From NCBI GenBank assembly GCA_951799445.1, contig OX637291.1, positions 1,056,501 to 1,120,500 on the forward strand: a stretch of DNA of 64,000 bases, written 5' to 3'. The position numbers were made by a program, and so were the translations under genes. Shown here one piece after another: positions 1 through 12,960 of the stretch (positions are counted from its first letter, which is position 1; each line of letters starts with the position of its first letter). The notes under the pieces are model-generated. The model was given only the letters and a program-made list of their open reading frames with translations. It did not search any database and was not told the origin of the DNA. Origin of the DNA: Pseudisothecium myosuroides. Its lineage: Eukaryota; Streptophyta; Bryopsida; Hypnales; Lembophyllaceae.

Positions 1-291
1 TCCTCATCCTTACAAAAGTTCTTCCCCTTCTTCGCACCCCCCATTATCCTCCATCGCATCCACGTCGACATCCACTGTGCCCACAGTCTTCGTTGACCAA
101 GTTAGTGTGGAGTGTAATATTGCCCTCTACAAAGACCCTCTGTTGCCGGGCAAATGTAGATATGATGGGATAAACGGCAAAAATAGTACCGTGACGTGGT
201 GTTGGTGCGGAGCCATTTTCCGCTACCCAAGCATGGCAAGTGCTGTGTGCCGTTGCCGAGACCTTCCAAGACAACTGGTGGCGATGCTCTA
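1..291. other. No gene recognised
   Basis: Short open frames overlap on both strands here, but none has codon structure, splice logic or a protein family that I recognise. Confidence 0.4.
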
Positions 292-750
292 AGAGCATCC
301 GCAGTGCAGTCTCGCTAAACAATCTCTGTATCGGGAAACGCAAGGATATTCCGCGAGGCCTTCATAGTGCCAGGTTTGTTTTAGAAAAAATTGACCCAAT
401 GCAAAGCCGGCAATCCAAATGACAAATGGACATTTTGCATTATAAAAAGAAAGAAAGAAAAGAATTATACATTAAAAAAAGACTTTTCATTGAATCAAGG
501 GAAGGTTGAATTGATTGGCATGCTTAACAATGTGGAAAAGGGTTGACAATCATTATTGATTCTACCGGGAGCCAACTTGCGGGCCTTTCAAATTTTGGAA
601 ATTTGCTGGAGTGAGGAGGTCGCATACCGAGACCGTGAAAGTGACAGGATCCATAGAGGTTGCACTGGAGCACGATTTTTAATACAAACGGCTTTTTGAC
701 CGGGAAAGTGCCGATAGAGGCACTGTTGACGAGCGCATTGCAGATGCTCT
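292..750. repeat. TIR element of about 459 bp
   Basis: The left end begins AGAGCATCCGCAGTGC. The right end, read on the other strand, begins AGAGCATCTGCAATGC, so the 16-base ends match at all but two positions. No coding frame is visible inside, so this looks like a small non-autonomous DNA transposon. The target duplication is unclear because the left junction is itself palindromic (GATGCTCT-A-AGAGCATC). Confidence 0.5.
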
Positions 751-2615
751 AAAACCAAATGGGTTTAAAAGAGGTTTGAATAGTGTGGTCATGGTGATCT
801 TTCCGGGCCATAAATGCATATCTATAGTATATTTAGCAAGTCACATTTCTTAAAAAGGCTATGGTGAGTATATTGGATATTTATTTACATCCTAGATTGA
901 TCATCATAGGCCTCTTTGAACCATTTTAGAACCTTATTGGTTTTATAACCTTCTATCTTGAGATACTAGACTATATTTGTGACATAATTGAAAAGTCATT
1001 TCCTCTTTGTCCCATTTTGTATTGATTGTACACTCTATTGATATATAGTGACTACAAAGTTTGTAGTTATTTATTGTCATTGACTCTACCTCCAAAAGGA
1101 AGTAGCAAAGGGTAGCCTTTACCTACTCACATTTATGAGGTATAGATAGATGATTTACTCTCAACAAACTCTTCATTTATGATGGTTGTAAGACTACCAT
1201 TTACATCATTACAAATAAAGCGTGGAATTGATAGAAAAGGGTTGAAACTCTATTGAAAAATGACAGCGTTTCTTTTTACAAATTGCAAAAGATTAATTCA
1301 TTATTGTCCAACTTTTTGTACCTATTCTTGTCGATTTTCATTTTACCATACAAAATATCTATACCTTAAGTCAAGTTGTTTATTTGTTTTGTTTTATTTT
1401 ATTTGTCACAATGCGATCTCCGGAACCGTGCATCCCCCGGTCGTGTACTTAGTACCATTGGAAAGCTCTTTGTGAGGAGGGATGCACAAGCTTTGTTTTG
1501 TGGCATCCAAACCTGTGGTGTGAAAGTTATTGAATTTCAAAGTTTTTATGAATCAAAAAAATTGTTTATATTTTTATGTTTTATTACATTGTGATCTTGT
1601 AGCAACGGCAGAGGGCACACTAGTTTATATTTGAAACATGATTTCCCTAAAAATTTGATACTTATTTTTAAAATTATTTTACGCCAAATCTACTGAGGTA
1701 GAACCATCCATAACTGACTGAATAAACAATTCCAATATGATTTAGAGTAGTGCAAGGCAAAACAATTATTTTCAGAGGTGCATCAATAGGAATGACGGGG
1801 ATTGCAAAAAAATTGATCGCTTGGATCACTGGTCGGGTGGTTCAACCTTAGCACTCCACGGTATCTCAACGTTGCTACTCCGTCCTATCCGGCAGTAAAC
1901 TACCGTGGTCCAATCACTTTTTTTAGGCAATAAAATGACTAATAGCACCAAAAATTTATCTTCTGTACCAAGCCCTTGGAAAAATTTGGAGGTAAAAAAA
2001 TTTTAAAAGCCAAATGTAGATCTTGGATCACACCCTCACGGCCACTACCTCGACAATGACTATTGGAGTTTGTCACCCTGTCGGCACCTATATAGATGTT
2101 GATTCATCAACTTGTCATCCGCAATCGCCTAAAATATACCAAAGTTGGAGATATGGGTACAGACTGTAGCCACCAGAATGCTTTTAGAATTGGAGATATG
2201 ATCATTTGGGGCCTCCCCTACTTATTTTCTTAGTTCTTCTTTGCTTATCTTGTCTTCTTCCTTGTCCAACCCTATGGCTTGGTTGGATTTTTTTTCTCAT
2301 TTTCCAGTGGAATCCATTTAATTTCAAAGAAAACAAAACAAAAAGAGAGATTGTTGCGCTCACTTTGTGGGGAAACAAATTTGGCTCTACCTATTTTGTT
2401 CCAATTCAAGAACTAAAACTGCCACAAATGTTTTTTTTATTTTTGTACTGAAGCCATACAACTCACACTAATTCCTGACTTGGAGCCAAATTTTGCACCA
2501 AAAATAAAATTGAGAGCGCCTAACCTCAACCACTTACTTTTCACCTGGAGCCCACATCCAGATTCCCTTAAAAATTGAAAAACAACAATCTGGATCCAAA
2601 GGACCATAACATTGA
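751..2615. other. AT-rich intergenic DNA
   Basis: I see no gene in this 1.9 kb. Open frames are short, low in complexity and without recognisable domains. Confidence 0.4.
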
Positions 2616-3183
2616 GTAGCAGTCACTAGCTCTGCCCTCCCCCGAACAAAATGGTGTGGAATATATCACACCATTTCATCCGAGGGATGAAATGGTGCAG
2701 TATATTCCGCACCATATTAGTAACTACTGATTTTGTGCGGACAATTGTCAATATTTGTCAGAACTAAACTTCGAGCCCGCATAACATTCAGTAGCCTTCA
2801 GAGAGGCTGCCTTTTCCTCTCCGAAGTCCTCCTCCACGACTTTCATCCCCACTTAATTTATGTAAGCTTCGGTATCGGGATAGTGACAGTACATTATGGT
2901 ATGTTCCATTTTCTTTTCTTAATTTTAGGACTAGACATACAAATCATTCAATATTGTAGTGAAAGATGTTGGCAAGAATCCAATGAGTAATACATTAATG
3001 CCTAGTTAATATTTGCAATCAATAACTTATTTTGGGTTCCAAAGTGAAAGATAACTCTATATATACACATGGGGTGGTAGGAGGTAGAGCAATCCATGTG
3101 GGATAAATAAATTAGAATTTGTAGGTTCTCATGCACTCATAGTTAAGTCAAAAACAAAGAATTGTGTTAAAAGTAGAATTTTA

Positions 3184-3520
3184 GACCTCGTTTAGGCATA
3201 GTAAAATAACTTTTCTCAAAAAACTTTGAACTAAAAAAAGTTGGTAAATGAATATAAGTTTCACCTCCAAAAATCTGTTTGGGATTTTGAATCTCCAATA
3301 AAAAGTTGTGAATAAAATTCGGAGAGGGGTTGGAATGGATTTTAAAATGACTTTGTAGAAAATGTCTATTAAAAATCCTCTCCAAAATTTATTCATAACT
3401 TTTGATTGGAGATTCAAAATTCCAAACGGATTTTTGGAGGTGAAACTTATCTTCATTTACCAACTTTTTTTAGTTCAAAGTTTTTTGAAAAAAGTTATTT
3501 TACTATGCCTAAACGAGGTC
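3184..3520. mobile_element. Foldback MITE, copy 1 (337 bp)
   Basis: This is a nearly complete hairpin with ends GACCTCGTTTAGGCATAGT and its reverse complement. It has no coding capacity. The ends resemble the CTCGTTT-type ends common in plant hAT/Harbinger MITEs, but the superfamily is not settled because the flanking DNA is palindromic and hides the target duplication. Confidence 0.6.
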
Positions 3521-4281
3521 TAAAATTCTACTTTTAACACAATTCTTTGTTTTTGACTTAACTCTCGACTTAACTGTGAGTGCATGAGAACCTACAAATT
3601 CTATTTTATTTATTACCTCTTACCACTCCATGTGCATATAAAGAGTTGTCTTCTCACTTCTACAGCACAATGCATAAATGGGTTCCAATTCAAAGTGAGG
3701 TAATTCTACAATAACATAAAAATCAATACTCAATGAGTCCATTTGCATTTTGTTTAAAGTCCTATTGTTTTGTATTCAGTTTTACTTAGAAATTTTTAAT
3801 TTTCCACAACTTCAGTGTACAATTGCGGCGCGGGCTCGAAGTTCGATTCTGACAAATATTGACAACTGTCCGCATGAAATCAGTAGTTACTGATATGGTG
3901 TGGTATATTCCACACCATTTCGTTCAGGGGAGGGCAGAGCCAGTGACTGCTATTGAATGTTATCCGCGCCGCAACTGTACACTGAGGTTGTGGAAAATTA
4001 AAAATTTCTAAGTAAAACTGAATACAAAACAATAGGAACTTTAAACAAAATGCAAATGGACTCATTGAGTATTGAATTTTATGTTATTGTAAAATTACCT
4101 CACTTTGAATTGGAACCCATTTATGCATTGTGCTTTAGAAGTGAGAAGACAACTCTTTATATATACATGGAGTGGTAAAGGGTAGAGCAATCCATGTGGG
4201 ATATATAAAATAGAATTTGTAGGTTCTCATGCACTCATAGTTAAGTCAAAAACAAATAATTGTATTAAAAATAGAATTTCA

Positions 4282-4618
4282 GACCTCGTTTAGGCACAGT
4301 AAAATAATTTTTCTCAAAAAACTTTGAACCAAAAAAAGTTGGTAAATGAAGATAGGTTTCACCTCCAAAAATCCGTTTGGGATTTTGAATCCCCAATCAA
4401 AAGTTATGAATAAATTTTGGAGAGGATTTTTAATGGACATTTTCTACAAAGTCATTTTAAAATCCATTCCAACCCCTCTCCGAAATTTATTCATAACTTT
4501 TGATTGGAGATTCAAAATTCCAAACAGATTTTTGGAGGTGAAACTTATATTCATTTACCAACTTTTTTTAGTTCAAAGTTTTTTGAGAAAAGTTATTTTA
4601 CTATGCCTAAACGAGGTC
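4282..4618. mobile_element. Foldback MITE, copy 2 (337 bp)
   Basis: Same length and ends as the copy at 3184-3520, with scattered base differences (for example GGCACAGT in place of GGCATAGT at the left end). It forms the second hairpin of the compound palindrome. Confidence 0.6.
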
Positions 4619-5017
4619 TGAAATTCTACTTTTAATACAATTCTTTGTTGTTTACTTACCTATGAGTGCATGAGAACCTACAAATTCTAATTTATTTACC
4701 CCACATGGATTGCTCTACCTCCTACCACCCCATGTGTATACCTAGAGTTATCTTTTACTTTGAAACCCAAAATAAGTTATTGATTGCAAATATTAACAAG
4801 GCATTAGTGTACTACTCATTGGATTCTTTGCCAACATCTTTCACTACAATATTGGATGATTTGTATGTCTAGTCCTAAAATTAAGAAAAGAAAATAAAAC
4901 ATACCATAATGTACTGTCACTATCCCGGTACCGAAGCTTACATAAATTAAGTGGGGATGAAAGTCGTGGATGAGGACTTCAGGGAGGAAAAGGCAACCTC
5001 TCTGAAGGCTACTGAAT

Positions 5018-5393
5018 AGGGGTAGTCACAACCCCTCGGAGGTTGAGATTTTCTCTGAGAAATTTCTTCAAGCGCATGAAATGGGGAGCCAATGGGAAGC
5101 CTTGTTTCGTGGAGGGGTTGTGACACCCTTTTTGCAACAAAAATGAAATCTCTGAGAACCTTCACTTGCACAGCACCACGGCAACCACGGCAAACCAGTC
5201 ACAAAGCAGGAGGTGACATTTTCTCGGAGAAAATACAGTTTGCAGCTCCTTTCTTCACCTGCGGAGGAGAAGAACGGCACACTCTGAACCTCGGAGGTTT
5301 GAGCGATCCCGAAACAACGGAAACCTGTTACGCAAAGCCACGCGTCCAACCTCCGAGAATTGGACGATTCTCGGAGGGGCTGTGACTACCCTT
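5018..5393. mobile_element. TIR element, 376 bp, with AAT duplication
   Basis: The left end reads AGGGGTAGTCACAACCCCTC. The right end, on the other strand, reads AAGGGTAGTCACAGCCCCTC. AAT occurs immediately outside both ends (5015-5017 and 5394-5396). The related arm near 2780 shows the uninterrupted sequence ACTGAATGTTATG on the other strand, which serves as an empty site and confirms the insertion and its 3-bp duplication. There is no credible coding frame inside. Confidence 0.75.
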
Positions 5394-6514
5394 AATGTTA
5401 TGTCCTTTTCTCCGTCACCGTCCGCATTCCGTCCGTCACGCAGTTCGCCTCCGTCCCGTCTCCGTCAGCCCGTCTCTCTCACTTTGAGCGCAGGCAGTCA
5501 ATAATGTTCATCGATTTACGACTGACGATCGTCGCACCAAGGGTGCTCAGTCTTTCCCATTGGCGTCATCTGCAGATATTTTTTCTCCCAGTGGTCGACT
5601 CGCATTCCCACGGCCCACCTTGGGTTTTGCATGCTGGCTGTGTTGCAGGACAGGATTGGAAATTTGGAAATTTGGAAATTTTGGGGGAACTGAACTGAAG
5701 AAGACCGGTGTTCGCGAATTTGCAGCTGAATTCGGACTTGAATTTTCGACAGTTGGAGGTAATCTTATTTCGTTTCGCTCTCTGGTGGTAGTAGGGATGC
5801 TTGAATTTTCTGTTTCCTGGGGTACGTCGTGTAGTTTAGTTTCGTCGCATAATCGGATTGAGAGGAGCGTTATTGTTTCTGGGAAGCATGTTGCCATGGC
5901 TCTGCTCTGAATCACGTGTAGCGCCTTCGAGAGTGGTATAGGGAACCGGCGAGAATTGCGCATCACAATTGGATTCTTCTTCGATGTGTACAACCTTCGG
6001 TGAATGGCAGAGTGGTTGATTACTTGTAATCACTTCAGATAACTCCAGAGGTTTTTGTAGGTTGTTAGTTCAGTTTTGAGATTCACCTTGAATGCAATCT
6101 TCGTAATTGATTCTCCCTTGAGAAAGTGAGTGTCCAGAGCGAAGTAGGGGTACAAATAGAGGGCTCATAATGTTCCTGAAAGAATCTAATTTTATTTACA
6201 AGCCCTGTTGAGATTTTATGTGATGACGGAGGTGGGCTGTTTCATTCTTCATTTTGCGATTGAATTTGAAGAAATTTCGTTTAATTGCGTGCAGTTCCAT
6301 TTAGAAGAGAATTGGAAGCGAACCCTTGACGACGTTTCCAGAATGGTAACCCTACCAACGCGGATAGCGATTCTTTTGTCCCTTCTGAATCCTTCTAGCG
6401 ACGACCTAAGCACGAGTTGGAGCTCTTGAAGTGCTTCATCCACCATTTAAAGAACTGCACAGCGCATTTCAAGAGCTCGGAATTTCTGCAAATTCTGCCC
6501 AATATTGGCTACTT
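5394..6514 (+). other. Upstream and probable 5'UTR region of the thioredoxin-like gene
   Basis: Base composition becomes more GC-rich and gene-like (5400-5760). A GTAATC donor-like site lies near 5760, so a non-coding first exon is possible. The long frames here begin at non-ATG codons and show no domain, so I do not call a protein. Confidence 0.3.
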
Positions 6515-8393
6515 ATGGAGGCTCAGTCTGTTGTCGGAGCTTGTTTGGGTTCAACTTCTGCAAGTACTTTTGACAGGAAATTGAATGGCACATGTCAAGT
6601 TTTCGCTCGAAGCTCTTTGAATTCGTTTCTTGGGTACTCCTTTTCGCCCAAGGCTCTGTCGTTTTCGTCGAAACGACAGGACACGGCGCCATCCGCGCTG
6701 TTGAATTCGCGAGAGTACAGGGAGAAAAAAGAATTGGAGAAGCTGGCACAGGGGTCGGGATGTGATAGTGATAGCGATGACGATTTGTGTCCGATCGAAT
6801 GCGTTCGCGAGATCAAGTCACTGCGTGAGCTGGACCATGTCATTCACGACATTGCCAAGAGCATGGGGGCTTTAGTGGTGGTGGATTTCTTCCGGACGGC
6901 GTGTGGGAGCTGCCGGTATATTGAGAAAGGGTTTGCAAAACTTTGTAAAGGAGCTGGCAATGGGGAAGCTTCTGTCATCTTTCTGAAACATAATGTAAGG
7001 AACGACTTTTCCTCTTCATGTACACTCGACCCTCTCTAGTGACACACTCTAATGCTCATTCCCCTGATATCCTCAGAATCTCTCCTCTTGTGTAACATAG
7101 GATTGTACGACTTCTGTATATGGGAGTGCATTTAAAAGCCCATTGGTTCTCTGAGTCAGGATCAGTAAAGTGGATTGAGTGTAGGTTTTATTTATGTCCT
7201 CAGTCTTCTATTCCTTCAAATTTCATTTAATCATAATGCTTACATAACATTGTTTAGCTAAAGTCGCCAAACTTGAATAGAGCGAGCTTGGATTTGCAGG
7301 ATGATATCTTTGTGATACAATGATATTGGAGAGGATCAGGATAGGATCAGAATCCATCCCACTTTTGAGGGTGTGGCAGAGGGGCTATGGGATGTTTATG
7401 CGAATACTGTTTGGCCCTCTGATATCCGTCGTCACCATTTTAGAAATCATGTCACTTGCAACTATTCCACCTTGTTCTTCTGTTGCGAGTCTCTACTCAC
7501 TAATGCTTAGTGGAACCTTTCTCTAAAGTTCTGTATCTTTGGGAGTTTTCGTGGACCTCTGGTAATTGACAATTTTAACATTGGAGTTGGGACCAGTCGA
7601 ATCAGGAAGAGTAAACTTGCATTGGGTGAAGCGAAATTTGCAGTATTGATGGTATTGCTGGCCTTTCATTGTGCGTGCAGGTCATGGATGAGTATGAGGA
7701 GCAGTCTGACATTGCAGAGAAGTTCAGAATAAAGGTACGGTGATCAATTAAGCGTCAGCGTTCATGATAGAACGCCAGCCTTTGCTTCGTTTTATTGTTG
7801 TCATTAAGCTTAGTGGGTGTGGGGACTGGATGGTTTACAAAAATCTGGATTTTTAAAATTCTCATACTTTCAGTGGAGGGCCTCCAAGACGCAAAACTTG
7901 GGTGGTTTTCCCAAAACCAGCCAAAGGACAAGGTTTGGAGCATCTTCTATATCCTTGGCCTCTCTCTTCAACTCTTTCTGTGTCGTTCTCGGCGTTGAAC
8001 CTTCGAGAGTGTTAAAGGCCTCGACCTTGGTAGAGCAAAATGTGTCTGAACCTCTGAACCAACATTTGGAAACCTAGGACATGATACATTTTGCCTGCCT
8101 GTATGGGTCCTTCCCATGACATCATCGCCAACTCAATCTAGTGTTGTGAGGACCTGAACGGCTAGGTACAAGAGAGGAGTATAACTGTAACGTACGAGTC
8201 AGTCTTGCTGATTTGACAACAGTGCATGTGTTGATTCATGCAGGTTGTGCCGTTGTTCCATTTCTACAAGGATGGAGAGCTTGTAGAGTCCTTCCCAACA
8301 CGCGACAAAGCGAGGATTCTGGAAACCATCTACAAGCACTTGGACGTCAATCAGACGATTGAAGAATGGAGTGACCTTCACGGACTAAAATGA
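6515..8393 (+). CDS. Thioredoxin-like protein, probably plastid (At1g07700-like)
   Basis: Three exons, 6515-6994, 7681-7734 and 8244-8393, give 227 residues. All junctions are phase 0 with GT-AG ends. Residues 1 to about 60 are rich in Ser, Ala and Arg and look like a plastid transit peptide. An acidic stretch (CDSDSDDD, 83-90) precedes the thioredoxin fold. The redox site is A-CGSC-R at residues 130-133, after VVVDFFRTA. Exon 3 supplies the cis-proline strand (VVPLFHFYKDGELVESFP). The sequence closely resembles the plant thioredoxin-like group that includes Arabidopsis At1g07700. The family has a WCxxC-like dithiol and is thought to act in the chloroplast; plastid location here is inference. 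An upstream in-frame ATG at 6431 would add 28 residues. I prefer 6515 because it opens the transit-peptide-like part. Confidence 0.85.
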
Positions 8394-11300
8394 GATGCTC
8401 CTTCATCGTCTGCTGGGCTGGTGGATTTGGCGATTATCTCGATTGCCTTGGTCTGTGCTTGTGTTGTGAGCATATGATGACGTCCATTATTCACCTCCAA
8501 TTCCAACTTCTAGGTTGAATTTTCAGATTACAGGATGCCGAAGTAACAACCCTAAAAGTCAAATGGGCTCCTTTTGTAACATAAAGAGTGAACATATGGA
8601 GTTGAGTGGTACTTAACTATAGGTGTACTAGGGTGAATTGGCAAATCCTAGTTGTATGTGAGCTGCAAAGTCCATCATCAGTGTCTCTGAAGTGAATCTT
8701 TAACCACTTATATAGTGTGCAAAATTTTGAAAATTTGAAGCTTGAGTTGTATTGTTTGTTCAAATCCTCAAATTGATATACAATTTATAAGGCAAGAGAG
8801 TGTTGACTTTCAATTGAACAACAATTGGCTAAATCTAATTGTCAATATTATAGTGGGAGAGAATCTTACATCTATCCTAGCAAGCTTACAACATACTGGC
8901 CTTCCAAAAAGTTTTGTAATTCTCATAAACAAACTCACTACAACTTACCAATTATTGGTGCAAGAATTTGTGTTGATTCATTTGTCATTGAAACTATATA
9001 CTTGCAAACAATTGGAATGAAATTATGATCCCTTCAAAATTGAGTTGGATATATGAGTATTTATACTTAAAAAGCCAAGAGTGAATAAATTTTAAAGCAC
9101 AAATACAATAGTTGCAATATGGTACTTTTTTTTAAACAATCATAACTAAAATAGTTAAAATTCATAACTAAAATGTGAATAATTTAGAAAATGTATCAAT
9201 TTCAAATCTAGCAATCATTTATAATTAAATTTTTAGGAGGCGATTACAAAAATATTTGTTATATATTAGTTTTTTATATGAATACTACAATATTGTTTAT
9301 AGATTGGTATGTTCGTATGTTATTACACACCATTTTACACTAATTCTCATTATCATTGCAAAAGAATGATTTCATTGAACTTTAAGATGTCAACAATTTA
9401 ACAATTATATGTTCCTTTTACAAATTCAATTTTATTGTTGAACATAACATTAAGTTGCAATGAAATTCCTTCACCCTTCATCTATAATGCTATTTTGTCC
9501 ATACTTACTTTTTTTCAAGTGACTATTCTTTGTAGTGATGGAATTTTTTTGAAATTTGATCCTTTGGACCTTTGGTATGAATCTTTTAATTACTTAGCCT
9601 CTAAAGTTTTTTTATATTTAAAGTCCAAAGTTGCTTCAAAATACTTGTCTTAATGTGAGGCTAAATTTTAATTTTAATTTATTTATTTTAAATCCAATTG
9701 TAGGATTCTTCAATTGCTAATTTTATACGTCTTACTAAATTTTATTTCTTCTTTGAATTTTTTGATCTTTCCATTCATTTCTTGTAGACCTTAATTAGCA
9801 TATTAAACCTAACATGTACATGAATAGCAAGCGCATCACGTCGGAACTCTCTAACATCAGAAGCCTCCAACCTAAGCAAACTCAAACAGCCACAGCCTTG
9901 AACCGCCTGTGCAGTTTCCTATGATTCTGGAGTTCGGACTCCACCTTCTGCATGCAATCTCTACGCATTCGAAGCAAACCCTCGTCGCTGGAACATCATG
10001 AAAGCAAAACAGCTACTTGAGGGAGATGACGAGGAAGTGGATGGAAATTATTGTGTATACTTCATCCTTGTCAGTCATCTAGTGCTAACCGGACACATGG
10101 CATCCCAAAGGAACATCTAAATTGAAATTGACGACCCATATTTCATCTCTCGTACCCCTCATAGTATTCCTAGTACTCCTAATATTTGTAGTATTAACAC
10201 AACAAACACCTAAAATGTAATAAATAGTACAAATGTTTCTTTTAATTACCTCCTTACACCATGAATTCCCTTGTGTTGTATCCCACCCAGAGTATGGTAT
10301 CCTTGTCAATGTGTTGAAAAGATGTAGGTGTCCAATATTGGACTTGAATAGAATTGACATGCTGTGGATCCGGATTGAGATTTGTAAGCACCCGGGTAAT
10401 CTAGAATGGCTCTGGGTCATCACCATGAAGACACACTGTGACAAAATGCCCTGCAAACGTGTCACGAGCAACATTGAAAGAAGGTCGTGGACAGTCTCGC
10501 CTTACCCTAGTAACTAAAGGTGCATCCTGTGCAGACTCTTCACGCAATTTGCCATCACCTTACAATTGGTCTATCTCCTTAGCGCCGACTACAAATTCCG
10601 CCAAAATCCATAATTCAACGTCTCATGCACAATAAGAAGTTCATTCAGAGCGCTCCTAACCCCTTCCATGTTCATTCAATCATTTTCGCAATACTTATGG
10701 CACAAAACAACTTCTATAGTGAACATATGACAAAAAATAGGACAACCGAAAGTAGGACAGGTGTTTCTTGCAATCACCCTATATTAAATAAAGACTTTTA
10801 ATCCAAAAAAAGGGGAATTCCAATTTATTAGCACTTACATATAACATGGTTGAAAAGGTATGACAATGATGACATTTGCTATTGTGTACCATTTTACACA
10901 ATAGCAAATGTACCATTTTACAAGCTCTTCAAATTTTTTTTATATTATTGTGCCATGGATGGAAAATGGCGGGTCCATTATAAAAAGAGATCCATGTCAT
11001 GTGCACTCGAGCATGTTTTTTTTAGTTGTGAAGTTCCTGTGCTTGTTCCAGTTGCGTATTGGATATATTGAAACAAATGTAGAAGTGAGGGGAAGAAACA
11101 AATTTTAACGTGATGTGATGTTGGTGCAAAGTTGTTTTTGCCTACATAGGTCCAGCAAGCCTGGAGTGTCGTAGCCCAAGCTTGGTAAGGTTGAAGCACC
11201 TAAATCAAACACTTATTCAAGATTTGGAGATCTTGAGGGTAGCTATGGAAGATTATGATACACATTTGTTAGGAAATGGTTTGGAAAACCAACAAAATTA

Positions 11301-12960
11301 GATTTGTATTTTTTTGAGCTTGTATGAATATAATATGAATTTTTGAAAACAACTCCAAAGATGCACCTACTGTGGACGCTAAACCAACACCCAAATGGGC
11401 ACGGAAACATCCAAAAGTGACACATTGTAAGCTTGGATCATGCATAAGTGATTGGCCAACGCAAGAATCTCCTCACGACAATGACAACTTCTTAGAACAG
11501 CATGGAACTACTTTGGGTCCCCACCTCTCTAATTTGGGTCCACTTGTCCGTGGATTTAGGTCCTTTTGTGTAGATGTATCCTGTCCGATTTGGGTGCTTC
11601 TACGTTAGCGAGTTTGGTGGCGATGCTGAGTCATGCCGGGTAAACACAGCAACTCAAACTGGGCTGGCAGTCAGCAGAAGGCTAAATTCTATATTTGCAA
11701 TTTGGGGAGAGAACGGGAAGATTTGCACGCTATGCACAAGGTCTTCGTGTGTACGTTGCTTTCTAAACATGAAGCTTCGATCAGAAACTGAGTCTGAGGC
11801 TGCCAGTTGATGGGAGGAGAGAACTGCCAGCCGAGAACTGACTGCAAGCTTGAATGCAATGTCAACCCCATCTACCATTATCCTCCTTTTTTACTAGTGA
11901 TCGCTCCTTTCTGAACGCCAGTCAGGCAAGGCTCCAGCTCTGTGTGGCTAGGCCTTCAGGTTGGCGAGGAAGCTGGGTGGAGATGTCGTTAACGTAAACA
12001 TTTCCGTGCTGTGCTTAACGAAGTGAGTTTGAAGGGAGGAGATCGGAGCATCGAGAAGGAGCTCGAGCGACGGAATGGCTTTGAATCGGGAGATCAGGCC
12101 GCTGCTGGGAATGGAACTCGATCGTGCGACTCAGTTACCAGTGAACGTTGACTAGCCTTCGAGTAAGTTGCTGCTGCATGCTTTGATTCCAGAACCTGCT
12201 TGATGCTCCTGTACGTTAGGTATATTTGCGCCAAATGATGACATGTGATCGGGCTGAGCGGCTTGCTCTAATAGAGTGGAAGCTTGCGTTGTGCATATCA
12301 TCGTGGAAATTCCGGAGCACCCGCCGCAAACTCTTGAGATAATCTGAATCGTTTTTTTGTGGGTTGAGTGTGGCGGCAATGAAACACGTTTCGTACGTGT
12401 AGATCGTACGTTTCCTATTGCGTTTCCAAACGTAGGTTTGGATCTAGGGTTTGAAGCAAAATTTCAGAAGCGGGGGAACGCCCATCGCTTGGTCGGGCGA
12501 CGAGGCCTGCACGCGACGTCACCCCCGCCTCCCTCGCCCCGAGCACCTGACGGAGCCCGGCTTTGTATTGCCTTGCGCGGCATGTGCGAGGCCGTCGTGC
12601 TCGTGCTTTCTGATGTCCACGACTTCATCAAAGTGTGAAATTGTTATTCATTACATGATTTTGTGTGAATGTGAGATCTGGTGCAGGATTTATGCGTCAT
12701 GGGATTATAAACCCTTATTGCAAAGATGCGTGTTTAAGTGATCTTTGTGACCTTTGTCATTTGCTCATGTAGGACCAATGACAAGGTGCAAATCTAGCAT
12801 AAGAAAATGACGGTACTACTACATGTTACTGAAAATTTAGCTTGTGTCAAGTCACTCAGTTTCAAGTCATAGTTGCTATCCAGTGTGCTCGTAGTCATCC
12901 TGGAGTGGGCTCAATTGAATATGTAATTGGTGTGTGCAGACCTGATCTGTTGCAAACGTA
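8394..12960. other. Intergenic DNA, 4.6 kb, with upstream exon of the CHAT gene likely at its end
   Basis: Up to about 11.4 kb this is AT-rich with no gene that I can support. The 129-codon minus-strand frame at 10085-10474 has no recognisable domain. A donor-like GTAAGT at 12163 and an acceptor-like TGTGTGCAG ending at 12939 would make a non-coding first exon and a 5'UTR intron for the gene starting at 12961. This is inference from splice motifs only. Confidence 0.3.
10872..10911. repeat. 40-bp perfect hairpin
   Basis: ACATTTGCTATTGTGTA is followed by a 6-base loop and its exact reverse complement. No element ends are visible around it. Confidence 0.7.

Larger units (their letters stand above)
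2616..5017. repeat. Compound palindromic repeat, about 2.4 kb
   Basis: The stretch folds on itself several times. Two 337-bp hairpins (3184-3520 and 4282-4618) share GACCTCGTTTAGGCA ends and are near copies. Flanks of each hairpin are mutual inverted repeats: about 2620-3183 pairs with 3521-3958, and about 3655-3830 pairs with 3960-4140. The outermost arms, about 2760-2960 and 4870-5017, pair as well. Matching open frames on opposite strands (3181-3456 minus, 4346-4621 plus) are by-products of this symmetry, not genes. It is best explained as a foldback element duplicated head to head. Confidence 0.8.

Noticed and set aside
3181..4621. Two matching 91-residue frames on opposite strands
   Set aside because: They lie in the two inverted 337-bp hairpins and have no protein character. 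The similarity is that of the repeats.
10085..10474. 129-codon minus-strand frame
   Set aside because: No domain, no splice partners and no family that I recognise. It could be a remnant of an element, but nothing supports a call.
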